From: Bradyrhizobium sp. SSBR45G
Lineage (GTDB): Bacteria; Pseudomonadota; Alphaproteobacteria; Rhizobiales; Xanthobacteraceae
Assembly: GCF_030159255.1 (NCBI RefSeq)
Contig: NZ_BSCT01000019.1
Coordinates: 1-64,000, forward strand
Direction of reading: 5' to 3'
DNA: 64,000 nucleotides
The translations under genes and the position numbers were made by a program. Below are positions 1-6,974 of this stretch, in pieces. The notes under the pieces were generated by a model. That model was not told the DNA's origin. It saw only the letters and a program-made list of their open reading frames with translations, and ran no database searches. Within the stretch, counting starts at the first letter, position 1; every line of letters starts with the position of its first letter.

Positions 1-176
1 CATGAAACGCGGCGCAAACCTCTTAGCCCGAGGCGAAGTGTGAATCCGGTAGCCCGCAAGGGGGAGGGGAGCTCACTGCCGTCGTGATGGGCAGCTCGGC
101 TCCCACTTCGGATGGCTGAGTTCATTGCGCCCGAGAAGAGGTGAGACTGTCGAACGCATTGGATGATTGGAGAGCA

Positions 177-857
177 ATGCGTTCCCACCGCACCCTCGGC
201 CTCGACGGCTTTTCGCGCGGCTGGGTCGCGGTGGCGATCGAGGGCGATGCGCGTAGCATCAGTTTCCCGGCCGACATCTCCACTGCGCTCGCGGCGCCCT
301 TCGCCCGCGCCGCCATCGACATCCCCATCGGCATGACCGACGACGGGGACCGCGCCTGCGACCAGCTCGCGCGCGACCAACTCGCACCGCACCGCTCCCG
401 CGTCTTCACCGGCGCGCGGCGCTGGCTGTGGGAGGACTACACCGATCCCGACGAAGCGAACAAAGAAGCCTCGCGGCGTGGGCAATCTCGCGCCTCGCGC
501 CAGCTCTGGCACCTCGGCCGCAAGATCATGGAGGTCGACGCCTTCGTGCGTGCCCATCGTGACGGCGACATCCGCGAGGCCCATCCCGAGCTGGTGTTCT
601 TGCGTCTCAACGGCGCGCCGCTGCCGTCGAAGAAGACGGAGGAGGGGGCTGCACTGCGCCGCAAGCTGTTAGTTGCCGCGGGCTTCGCCGTCATCGACGA
701 CTGGCTGACCCGTGCCCGGATCGGCACCGGCGCCAAGCCCGACGACGTGCTCGATGCCTGCGCGGTGGCGCTCGCCGCCCGCGACTGCGCCGGGAGTGTC
801 CCTGAGGGTAAGCCGCCGCGCGATGCGCACGGCGTGGCAATGCAGATCTGGTTTTGA
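177..857 (+). CDS. DUF429 family protein
   Basis: Predicted cytoplasmic protein of 226 residues in the DUF429 family, whose function is not established. The N-terminus GLDGFSRGWVAV is the first core strand of the family with its conserved Asp, AAIDIPIG near residue 48 carries a second conserved Asp, HPELVF follows at about residue 130, and DDVLDACAVALAAR forms a C-terminal helix with a third acidic site. This spacing of acids resembles an RNase H-like fold, which is inference. I chose ATG 177 because GGAGAG lies a few bases ahead; a GTG at 141 would add 12 residues without a clear ribosome site. It stands alone, with no gene-sized neighbour upstream in the window and about 1 kb of repeats downstream. 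Confidence 0.85.
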   Translation: MRSHRTLGLDGFSRGWVAVAIEGDARSISFPADISTALAAPFARAAIDIPIGMTDDGDRACDQLARDQLAPHRSRVFTGARRWLWEDYTDPDEANKEASRRGQSRASRQLWHLGRKIMEVDAFVRAHRDGDIREAHPELVFLRLNGAPLPSKKTEEGAALRRKLLVAAGFAVIDDWLTRARIGTGAKPDDVLDACAVALAARDCAGSVPEGKPPRDAHGVAMQIWF

Positions 858-888
858 GCGGTGGGCGCGACTGCTGCCTCACTCTCCG

Positions 889-999
889 CCGTCATTCCGG
901 GGCGACGCGCGCAGCGCGGCGAGCCCGGAATCCATCGGGCCGCGTGATCTGCCGCGACATGGATTCCGGGCTCGTGCTGCGCACGCCCCGGAATGACGG
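889..999. repeat. Nested palindromic repeat (REP/hairpin type)
   Basis: Perfect 16-bp outer arms at 889-904 and 984-999 (CCGTCATTCCGGGGCG and its complement) enclose perfect 15-bp inner arms at 921-935 and 959-973 (GAGCCCGGAATCCAT and its complement). The element can fold into one long hairpin just after the DUF429 stop codon. It does not encode a protein and has no T-run, so it is a mobile-type intergenic repeat rather than a classic terminator, although it could still protect the 3' end of the upstream mRNA. Confidence 0.85.
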
Positions 1000-1058
1000 A
1001 GGACAGATCCGGCGCATCGGTCAGACGGAGGATCGGGGCGGACGTCGATCGGACCGTA

Positions 1059-1757
1059 TTCCGAAAAAAATAAATCACTTGCCATTTTTCGGAAATAGTG
1101 ATTTCCTCTCGCCATCCCGCCTCATGCAGAGGGGCGTAGCGCGCGATCGTCACGACACGCGAGGCGGGGAGGCGATGGCCGCGAGAGATCGCAGCATGCT
1201 CTCACGAGTGTGCGGACGAACGGTCTGTTGCGGACGTGAAATCGCGTGGTCCTGGCGCCCCGATGCTGGCGCCAAGCTTTCGGGTGACGATGATCCCGAG
1301 GGCGACGGTGGCTAACGAGCCGGACACTGGGGAGATCGCGTATAAGCGTGAAGACCATCGCGCAGGGAAGGCCGGGCGTTTTCCGGCTGCACCTGTGGTA
1401 CCTGCCGCCTGCATTTTTCTCAGCAGGCGGGCCGCAGGCGCCAGTCGGCGCCTGGCCTTCCCTGCGCCCTCTGCATTTGAAGAGGGGCATGTCGATGCAT
1501 CACTCGGGCGTTGACCGCCGCGAGACTGTGAACGCGTGTCCATGCTGTTTGAGATGTGAAGCGGATAAAGCGCGATGCGCGCAACAAGCTCGCTGTCGTC
1601 CCGGGCAAGCCGCGAGCGCGCGACAGCGCGATCGTGGCGCCGACCCGGGATCCATACGCCGCGGCGGTCGTGATGCGGAAGGTGGCAACGACGTGTCTGC
1701 CTCAAACCGCTCCCTGGGAGTATGGGTCCCTGCGTTCGCAGGGACGACAGCGGTGTG
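1059..1757 (+). repeat. Dispersed ~700-bp repeat, copy A
   Basis: This stretch is closely matched, with small indels, by 40971-41673 in the same orientation. Shared landmarks in order are: a CCGAAAAA...TTGCCATTTTTC head, GCCTCATGCA followed by GGGGCGT, GATCGTCACGACACGCGAGG, GCGTATAAGCGTGA, a block around CTGCACCTGTGGTACCTG, TGGCCTTCCCTGCGCCCT, and a palindromic tail containing GTCGTCCCGGGCAAGCCGCG and CTCCCTGGGAGTATGGGTCC. Between 1100 and 1345 the copies diverge more. The head contains nested inverted repeats (TTCCGAAAAA/TTTTTCGGAA and AAATCACT/AGTGATTT). No reading frame is conserved between the copies, so I treat it as a non-coding repeat family. Confidence 0.85.
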
Positions 1758-1779
1758 TGGAGAGGCAGCGAGGCCGCGC

Positions 1780-1914
1780 AGGGTGGGCAAAGCGGCCGCC
1801 CCGCAGGGCGGTCGGGTGCCCACCGTCGGTCGGCGCACTGCGCAGCGAATGGTGGGCACGGCGCGCGAGAGAGGTCGCCATGATCCGGCGGCGGGGCGCG
1901 CCTTTGCCCACCCT
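1780..1914. repeat. GGGTGGGCAAAG palindromic repeat
   Basis: Perfect 13-bp outer arms, AGGGTGGGCAAAG at 1780-1792 and its complement at 1902-1914, enclose a second pair of arms, GTGCCCAC near 1816 and GTGGGCAC near 1851. It is a different repeat family from the two elements before it, placed directly between dispersed repeat copy A and the stop codon of the next gene, so it also lies at the 3' end of that minus-strand gene. This family is common between genes in Bradyrhizobium and relatives (recalled, not searched). Confidence 0.8.
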
Positions 1915-1920
1915 ACAAGG

Positions 1921-2217
1921 TCAGCCCCGGGCGCCTGTGAACGGGAAGCTGCCCATGAAGCCGATGCCCATTTCGCCGGCGATGGTGTCGCCGGAGACCT
2001 TGCCCTTGAAGTCCAGCGTCAGCGGCATCGGGTTGGTGATGGAGACCTTCCAGGAGACCTCGTCGCCATTGACGGCGCCGTCGAAGATCTCGGCGGAATC
2101 GCCTTCCGCGGCCTGGGTGCCGGTCAGCGTGGCGCCGGAGCTCTTCAGGCTCAGGCTGGCGCTGCGCTCGCCCATCGGCGTGTTCAAGGTCAGATTCCAG
2201 TTGCCGTCCACTGCCAT
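1921..2217 (-). CDS. Conserved hypothetical protein (98 aa)
   Basis: A small cytoplasmic protein with no signal peptide or membrane segment. It is rich in short beta-strand-like repeats with alternating polar and hydrophobic residues: DGNWNLTLNTP, SLSLKSSGATLTGT, GDEVSWKVSI, LTLDFKGKVSGDTIAGEM and GSFPFTGAR. The pattern suggests a small beta-barrel or sandwich. I do not recognise a named function. ATG 2217 is chosen because AGGAGA stands 7 bases ahead; an in-frame ATG at 2241 would add MATPGERS but lacks a ribosome site. It is a single gene, with the IspZ-like operon ending about 110 bases upstream of it on the same strand. Confidence 0.75.
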   Translation of the reverse strand: MAVDGNWNLTLNTPMGERSASLSLKSSGATLTGTQAAEGDSAEIFDGAVNGDEVSWKVSITNPMPLTLDFKGKVSGDTIAGEMGIGFMGSFPFTGARG

Positions 2218-2329
2218 CGATCGTTCTCCTGGCGTTGCCATCCCGGGCCCCGAAGCACACTTCGAAGAAGCCTCGGGGCGCCCCTATAGCGCATCTCTGC
2301 TGATAAGCCCAATCCGGCGATCGGTTGCG

Positions 2330-2884
2330 TCAGGCCCGGGCCGCGCGCATGCGGCTTGCGATGACCAGACGGAAGGCGATGAACTGCAGGGCAAAGGCCG
2401 CGACCTTGGCGCCGGCGGCGAGAGCCATGTAGATCGCCCAGAGCTTGATGTCGCCGGTCATCGCCACCGCGATGGTGCCGAGGCCGAGCGCGAACATCAG
2501 GGCCGCCCAGGCGTAGCCGGCCACGGTGACGTATTCGGGGATGGTCTCCGACACGATGGCCGGCACGTAGCGCAGCATCCAGCCGCGCTTGAGCATGATG
2601 GCGCCGATCGCGAAATGGCCGATCGCGGGCTTGGCGAACATGAAGCGGGGGTCGTTGGTCAGCAACGTCACGCTGCCGAGCACGATGACCAGGGCAATGC
2701 TGGCATAGGCCATGAAGCCGAGGGTCTGGCCCTTGATGCGGGCCCAGATCACCTGCACCACGGCCACGGCGATCGCGGTGGCGGTGGCCAGCACGACGTC
2801 ATCGGTGGCGATGTACAGGATGAAGAAAACGGCGGCAGACAGGAAGTCGGCAGTCAGTTTGGTAAACACGTCCTTCACGCACAT
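2330..2884 (-). CDS. IspZ/YciB-like inner membrane protein
   Basis: An integral membrane protein of 184 residues that looks like the IspZ/YciB (intracellular septation protein A) family. Hydrophobic segments lie at about residues 12-30 (ADFLSAAVFFILYIAT), 33-48, 58-75, 83-95 and, after the loop IVSETIPEYVTVAG, two more near 120-160. The TLLTNDPRFMFAKPAIGHFAIG stretch and the KRGWMLRY loop fit the family. The start is uncertain: ATG 2884 abuts AGGGAG, so GTG 2878, six bases past that site, may be the true start. It lies 19 bases behind the gene at 3488 and is probably co-transcribed with it under the paired palindromes at 3509-3579. The usual cell-envelope role of IspZ does not explain its place beside a carotenoid oxygenase. 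Confidence 0.75.
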   Translation of the reverse strand: MCVKDVFTKLTADFLSAAVFFILYIATDDVVLATATAIAVAVVQVIWARIKGQTLGFMAYASIALVIVLGSVTLLTNDPRFMFAKPAIGHFAIGAIMLKRGWMLRYVPAIVSETIPEYVTVAGYAWAALMFALGLGTIAVAMTGDIKLWAIYMALAAGAKVAAFALQFIAFRLVIASRMRAARA

Positions 2885-2903
2885 CTCCCTGGGGCCCACC
2901 CCG

Positions 2904-3488
2904 TCACGAATCCTGGCCGGACATTGCGGCTGCAGTCTGTGCGGCGATGTCTTTTGTCTTACGATACTCAGGATACCAGCGCGTGAAATAAAGTGCACTG
3001 TTGCGGGCGGCAAAGGCAATGGCGAGGCCGGTCCAATAGGGCAGGCCGGGAACATAGAGCGTCATCAGGTTGCCGACCATCATCAGCAGCGTCGAGGCGG
3101 CCCAGGCACCCGTGATCACGTAATTTGCGCGCAAAAAGCCGGGCATCGCCGCCGTTTCCGGCGGAACGACCTCGAGCGCATATTGCAGGGTGAACGGGTT
3201 GCGCAGTAGCATCGAGCCGAGCGACAGCGCGAAAATGCCGCAGTCCACCGCGAGCCGCACCGCAGAGGCGCTCATCGCGGGATCGATGAGCTGGAGGTAG
3301 GCCGCTACGCCGGCGAACACGATCGCCGAGCCGAGGCCGAGGATCTTGATCGATCGCCCCTGGATGACATCCAGCGCAACCACCGCCAGGCACAGCGCGG
3401 CAGCCACGGTCAGACTGAGCGTGGCGGAGATCACCACCATCAGCGCAGCGTAGACGCCATAGGGCGCGAGGATGAGGAAGATTGTCAT
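2904..3488 (-). CDS. Membrane protein, distant IspZ-like paralogue
   Basis: A 194-residue membrane protein with five or six hydrophobic segments: MTIFLILAPYGVYAALMVVI at the N-terminus, then VAAALCLAVVALDV, IKILGLGSAIVFAGVAAYLQ, LAVDCGIFALSLGSML, ITGAWAASTLLMMVGNLM and TGLAIAFAARNSALYF. It aligns in layout with its downstream neighbour: SLGSMLLRNPFTLQYALEVVPPE here corresponds to IGAIMLKRGWMLRY...VSETIPE there, so the two are probably old paralogues. ATG 3488 is preceded by GGGAGGAG at a good distance; an ATG at 3509 would overlap a palindromic operator. The promoter carries two copies of the 19-bp motif shared with the carotenoid oxygenase and TetR genes. Function is unknown. Confidence 0.7.
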   Translation of the reverse strand: MTIFLILAPYGVYAALMVVISATLSLTVAAALCLAVVALDVIQGRSIKILGLGSAIVFAGVAAYLQLIDPAMSASAVRLAVDCGIFALSLGSMLLRNPFTLQYALEVVPPETAAMPGFLRANYVITGAWAASTLLMMVGNLMTLYVPGLPYWTGLAIAFAARNSALYFTRWYPEYRKTKDIAAQTAAAMSGQDS

Positions 3489-3508
3489 CGGCGGCTCCTC
3501 CCGAGCCA

Positions 3509-3527
3509 ATCTTTACACTGCCAAGAT
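3509..3527. promoter_or_regulatory. TetR-type operator site 1
   Basis: The 19-bp sequence ATCTTTACACTGCCAAGAT is an imperfect palindrome 20 bases upstream of the membrane-protein start at 3488. It is one of four related sites (also 3561-3579, 5056-5074, 5110-5128) with consensus ATCTTKAC-NNT-GYMAARAT. It is the weakest of the four in its right half. Confidence 0.7.
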
Positions 3528-3560
3528 CAGTACGGGGTGGATCAGGCCGGGTCAAGCTGA

Positions 3561-3579
3561 ATCTTGACAGTGTCAAAAT
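3561..3579. promoter_or_regulatory. TetR-type operator site 2
   Basis: ATCTTGACAGTGTCAAAAT, the second site of this pair. It is 52 bp centre to centre from the first, close to five helical turns, which would put both sites on one face of the DNA. It lies between the end of the oxygenase gene and the membrane-protein operon, so it most likely acts on the latter. Confidence 0.7.
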
Positions 3580-3610
3580 ATCGTGAGGAGGCGCATTTAA
3601 GGTCGTTTTG

Positions 3611-5038
3611 TCAATGAGTTGTGTTTTCGGCGCCCACCCAATTGCCGTGGAAGCCGTCGGGCACGCGGTGGCCGAGATGGACCAGCGCGACCGGCCCGCT
3701 GCCGATGTCGGTCGCGTTGAAGACCGCGAGGTCGGAGGTGTTGGTCGACGCGCGCCAGACCACGGTCAGCAGCCAGCCGTCGCCCTCAGCGGCCTCCGGG
3801 CTGCGCGGCACGAACACCGGCTCGGACAGGCTGTCGCCGTCCGGCAGCAGCCAGGTCGCGCGGCGCCTGCCGGCGCCGTCGACATGGGCGAGGCCGGAGA
3901 GCGCGCCGAACAGCGGGCCGTCCGGATTGGCACAGGCGTACCAGCCATGCTGGCTCGCAAGCCCGGCAAGGCGGTCGTCGATGCGGGGGAATTCGCCGGT
4001 GAGGTCGTCGAGATAGGTTTGCGAGAAGCGGTCGGTATTCCCCGCGAGATCGAAGCTCCAGCGGCACAGCCGCGCGCGCGACTTCGCCGGATCGGTCGGG
4101 CGGCCGTCGGGATACGGAAACAGCGGCGCTTCCTCGAACTGCATGACGTCGGCGATGATGCGGCCGCCGTCGTCCCAGGCGTTCATGATGTGGAAGACGT
4201 AGCAGGCGTCACCGCGAAACCAGACGATGTCCTTGATGTCGCCGCTCCGCTTCATCACACCGACATAGGCGCCCTTGTCCGGCTCCCACGCATAAGGCGG
4301 CTGGCCGGACATCGCGCGCTGCATGCTGCCGGTGAGCGGCAGGATTGGAAACAGGACGTGGTTCGCGGTGACGATGAAGTCATGCACCATGCTGGCATAG
4401 GGCGCCTCGAAGCGGTTGAGGCGCGTCAGTTTGCCGGCGGCATCGATGGTGCCGTAGGACAGCGCCGGCGTCAGCGGCCCTGCCGCGTTGTAGCCGAAGA
4501 ACAGCAATTCGCCGGTGACCGGATCGGTCTTCGGATGCGCCGTGAAGGCGCCGCGCAGGCGGCCGCCGAAATCCTGATAGCCTGTTGTCTCCAGTGTGCC
4601 CGGCTCGATCTCGGTCGGCAGATGCGCCTCCTCGAGCGCGAGCAGGCGGCCGGCATGGGCGATGATGTTGGTGTTGGCGACGCCGCCATCGGTGATGTCG
4701 GCGGGCGCGTCCGCCAGCTTGCGGCCGAAGCCGCCGAACAGCGCGCGTCCGGCGCGGCGCTCGGCCTCGAATTTCGGCGTGCGGATCCAGCGGTTGCGAT
4801 AGGACGCGCGGCCGTTCTCGAGATGAAACGCGTGCAGCATGCCGTCGCCGACGAACCAGTGCGCGCCGGGCGATTCGAACTGCGGGTTGGGGCCGTTGCG
4901 ATAGAGCGTGCCGTTCAATTCGCGCGGCAGCTCGCCGGTGATCGTGAGGAACGGCGCGTCGCATTCGAATGGGATCGGCGCGAGGTTGCTGCGCTCCCTG
5001 CGGTTTCCCCGGGCGGTCGTCGGCGAGGCGTCGCTCAT
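3611..5038 (-). CDS. Carotenoid oxygenase (apocarotenoid/stilbene cleavage family)
   Basis: A 475-residue non-haem iron dioxygenase of the RPE65/carotenoid cleavage family, which splits a conjugated double bond of carotenoids, apocarotenoids or stilbenes to give aldehydes. The four iron-binding histidines are visible at about H168 (TAHPKTD), H219 (MVHDF), H283 (VFHIMNAWDD) and H464 (GFHGNWV). The N-terminal ELPRELNGTLYRNGPNP and HWFVGDGMLH blocks are family hallmarks. Length is normal, there is no signal peptide, and the protein should be cytoplasmic or membrane-associated. ATG 5038 has GGAGG ahead. It diverges from a TetR gene with a shared 19-bp palindrome 18 bases upstream of its start, so repression by that TetR is likely. 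The substrate cannot be read from sequence; no carotenoid biosynthesis gene is in the window. Confidence 0.9.
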   Translation of the reverse strand: MSDASPTTARGNRRERSNLAPIPFECDAPFLTITGELPRELNGTLYRNGPNPQFESPGAHWFVGDGMLHAFHLENGRASYRNRWIRTPKFEAERRAGRALFGGFGRKLADAPADITDGGVANTNIIAHAGRLLALEEAHLPTEIEPGTLETTGYQDFGGRLRGAFTAHPKTDPVTGELLFFGYNAAGPLTPALSYGTIDAAGKLTRLNRFEAPYASMVHDFIVTANHVLFPILPLTGSMQRAMSGQPPYAWEPDKGAYVGVMKRSGDIKDIVWFRGDACYVFHIMNAWDDGGRIIADVMQFEEAPLFPYPDGRPTDPAKSRARLCRWSFDLAGNTDRFSQTYLDDLTGEFPRIDDRLAGLASQHGWYACANPDGPLFGALSGLAHVDGAGRRRATWLLPDGDSLSEPVFVPRSPEAAEGDGWLLTVVWRASTNTSDLAVFNATDIGSGPVALVHLGHRVPDGFHGNWVGAENTTH

Positions 5039-5055
5039 GGCCGTTCCTCCATTTT

Positions 5056-5074
5056 ATCTTTACGATGTAAAGAT
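5056..5074. promoter_or_regulatory. TetR-type operator site 3 (perfect palindrome)
   Basis: ATCTTTACGATGTAAAGAT is a perfect palindrome apart from its centre, and symmetry continues three bases on each side (TTT...AAA, 5053-5077). It lies 18 bases upstream of the carotenoid oxygenase start, next to its ribosome site, where a bound repressor would block transcription. It is the best copy of the four-site set. Confidence 0.85.
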
Positions 5075-5109
5075 AAAGCTAGCGGGCCGGCATGGCGTGG
5101 TCAAGTCGA

Positions 5110-5128
5110 ATCTTTACGCTGTCAAAAT
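5110..5128. promoter_or_regulatory. TetR-type operator site 4
   Basis: ATCTTTACGCTGTCAAAAT ends 19 bases before the ATG of the TetR gene, consistent with autoregulation. It is 54 bp centre to centre from site 3, nearly the same spacing as sites 1 and 2, so paired binding is likely a feature of the regulator. Confidence 0.8.
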
Positions 5129-5147
5129 TGCTTGTATAAGGGGGCTC

Positions 5148-5870
5148 ATGACCAGCAAGATGGAACAGGTTCGGGCGCGGCCGCGACGCATCGCAACATC
5201 AGCGGCCCGGCTTCGGGTGCGGCGTGCAGCCAGCGCCGCAGGCGAGGCGGCGACGCCCTATCATCACGGCGCGCTGCGCGATGCGCTGCTGGACGCGGCC
5301 GAGCGCGTGCTCGAGCGCGATGGGCTCGCCGGGCTCACCTTGCGGGCGGTGGCGCGCGAGGCGGGCGTGTCGCATGCGGCGCCGACGCATCATTTCAAGG
5401 ATCTGACCGGCCTGGTCAGCGAGCTCGCCGCGATCGGCTTCACGCGCTTCAACGCGGCGATGAAGGCGGCGGGCGATTCGCCGGGCACGCCGGTCGAGCG
5501 CGCGATGGCGCGCGCGCGCGCCTATGTCGCCTATGCGCAGGCCAATCCCGGCATGTACGGCCTCATGTTCCGGACCGAGCGGCTCGACTATTCACGGCCG
5601 TCGCTGCACGAGGCGGCCGAGGCTTCGTTCGCCGGATTGGCGGGCTCGGTGGCCGCCCGCAGCGAGGGCCAGGTCGGCAACGAGGAGCTGTCGATCGATC
5701 AGGCCGCGACGATTGCGCGGGCGTGGTCGCTGGTGCACGGCTACACGATGCTGCTGCTCGATGGCCGCCTCGCCGACATCCTGCGCCGCGCGCCTGCTGG
5801 CACCAACGCCGAATCACTGCTGGAGGCGATGCTGAAGGCCACCGTGCCGAAGCTGCCGCCGGGGGCGTAG
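5148..5870 (+). CDS. TetR/AcrR family transcriptional regulator
   Basis: A DNA-binding repressor of 240 residues. After a basic, low-complexity N-terminus of about 35 residues comes a TetR helix-turn-helix: HHGALRDALLDAAERVLERDG, then LTLRAVAREAGVSHAAPTHHF, the usual recognition helix pattern. The rest is a helical ligand and dimer domain resembling the TetR C-terminal family with WHG-like motif (NPGMYGLMFRTERLDY near residue 130). ATG 5148 follows AAGGGGG; a second ATG at 5160 is possible. It diverges from the carotenoid oxygenase gene across a 109-bp region holding two of the four 19-bp palindromes. I infer that it binds those sites and also controls the IspZ-like operon; the ligand may be an apocarotenoid. 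Confidence 0.9.
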   Translation: MTSKMEQVRARPRRIATSAARLRVRRAASAAGEAATPYHHGALRDALLDAAERVLERDGLAGLTLRAVAREAGVSHAAPTHHFKDLTGLVSELAAIGFTRFNAAMKAAGDSPGTPVERAMARARAYVAYAQANPGMYGLMFRTERLDYSRPSLHEAAEASFAGLAGSVAARSEGQVGNEELSIDQAATIARAWSLVHGYTMLLLDGRLADILRRAPAGTNAESLLEAMLKATVPKLPPGA

Positions 5871-5915
5871 GTCGGCCGCGGGAAACAAATCCGCGACGCG
5901 ATGCGTTGATCGCTC

Positions 5916-6212
5916 ATGGCACGGACACCGCGAGCTCCCTGGAAAAAGGCCAATCCGCGCAAGCGCGCCGGCAAGGCCTCCACCCATCTCTCACCTGCCG
6001 AGAAGGCCAAAGCAAAGGCCCGCGCGCGGCGGGCGGGACGGCGCTACCCCAATCTGGTCGACAACATGCGCGTTGCCGCCGACAAGGCGGCAAAGACCAA
6101 GACCAGCGGCCGCAGGCGGGCGGCGAAATCCACGATCCCGCGCAAGCAGAAGCGGGTGAGCGCGCGCAAATCCAAGGCGAAGACGAAGTCCACGCGGAAT
6201 TCTTCAAGCTAG
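5916..6212 (+). CDS. Lysine/arginine-rich small basic protein
   Basis: A 98-residue, extremely basic protein. The N-terminus WKKANPRKRAGKASTHLSP is followed by EKAKAKARARRAG and the conserved-looking RRYPNLVDNMRVA, then a Lys/Arg/Ala/Thr tail that resembles eukaryotic histone H1 tails. It is probably nucleic-acid-binding; that is inference from composition. No strong ribosome site precedes ATG 5916, so the start is uncertain. Its stop codon overlaps that of the convergent gene by four bases (CTAG). A SET-domain gene with a similar tail lies 760 bases downstream. Confidence 0.65.
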   Translation: MARTPRAPWKKANPRKRAGKASTHLSPAEKAKAKARARRAGRRYPNLVDNMRVAADKAAKTKTSGRRRAAKSTIPRKQKRVSARKSKAKTKSTRNSSS

Positions 6213-6847
6213 TTGGGCGGCAGCGCCAGATCGATGGCCCGGCCGCGCATGCCGACGATCTTGATCTTGTCCTTGCCGCAGGCGAAGCCCCGCGCGGTCT
6301 CGTCAGCGGCCTGCCGCGCCAGCTCGTTCGCGTTTGTGTTCGCCGCGGCATCGACATAGGCGACGTGGCACACCGGCCCCGGCGGCAGCCGCGTCACCAC
6401 CAGCATCGGCTTGTCCTTCGGCCCGTTCTTGCCCTGATCGTCATTGTCCGCAATCTGCCAGCGCTGGATGATCGCGAATGGCTTGCCGTCGGCCGTGCGC
6501 CATTCGACGGTGTTGCCGGCCGCGTTGAACGGGCCGAACCAGGACTGTGCAGCCGGCTCCTTGGCGGCCGCGCGGACGTTGCGGCCGACCGAGACGGTTT
6601 GACGAAGATCGCCCTCGTTGACGAGGACGATCAGGCCATCCTTGCCGGGGCAGGTCTGAGTCGAGCTGTCGCGCTCCTGTCGGCCGCCGATCGTGCGGCA
6701 GTCCTTTGCGGCCGCCGACGTATAGGCGCTCGCGATCGTCTCGGTCGCGGCAGGGTCGACCAGCGTGACGCACAGAACGAGCACAGCGCCGATTCGCGCC
6801 AGCACGGACGACATGGAGCGCGTGATGAAGAAATCGGCCGCAATCAT
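6209..6847 (-). CDS. Secreted hypothetical protein (212 aa)
   Basis: A predicted periplasmic protein. A hydrophobic stretch SVLARIGAVLVLCVTLVDPAAT near residues 14-35 looks like a signal peptide with cleavage near PAATET. The mature part has DCRTIGGR, a likely disulfide-rich set of four cysteines (DCRT, QTCPG, GPVCHV, GFACG), an AQSWFGPFNAAGNTVEWRT block and a HVAYVDAAANTNANELARQ helix. I do not recognise the family. The start is uncertain: ATG 6847 or ATG 6814 both lack a convincing ribosome site, though the later start gives a more typical signal peptide. It converges on and overlaps the basic-protein gene by four bases. Confidence 0.7.
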   Translation of the reverse strand: MIAADFFITRSMSSVLARIGAVLVLCVTLVDPAATETIASAYTSAAAKDCRTIGGRQERDSSTQTCPGKDGLIVLVNEGDLRQTVSVGRNVRAAAKEPAAQSWFGPFNAAGNTVEWRTADGKPFAIIQRWQIADNDDQGKNGPKDKPMLVVTRLPPGPVCHVAYVDAAANTNANELARQAADETARGFACGKDKIKIVGMRGRAIDLALPPN

Positions 6848-6974
6848 CGGGGATCCGTCGGTTCGACGCGCGCAAGCTGGGGAAGGATCGCCGCAAAGGC
6901 CGGAAACACCTGACAGCGCCGTGAAATTATCCTAGAACGGCAGCCTCGCGACGTCCACTTATCAGCTCTCGGTC

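Noticed and set aside
1348..2289. Long open frames within the 1.1-1.9 kb gap
   Set aside because: They coincide with dispersed repeats, and the frame is not kept in the second repeat copy at 41 kb.
3608..6913. An 1101-codon open frame on the plus strand
   Set aside because: It is antisense to the carotenoid oxygenase and runs through TetR and other genes in wrong frames; no family pattern is present.
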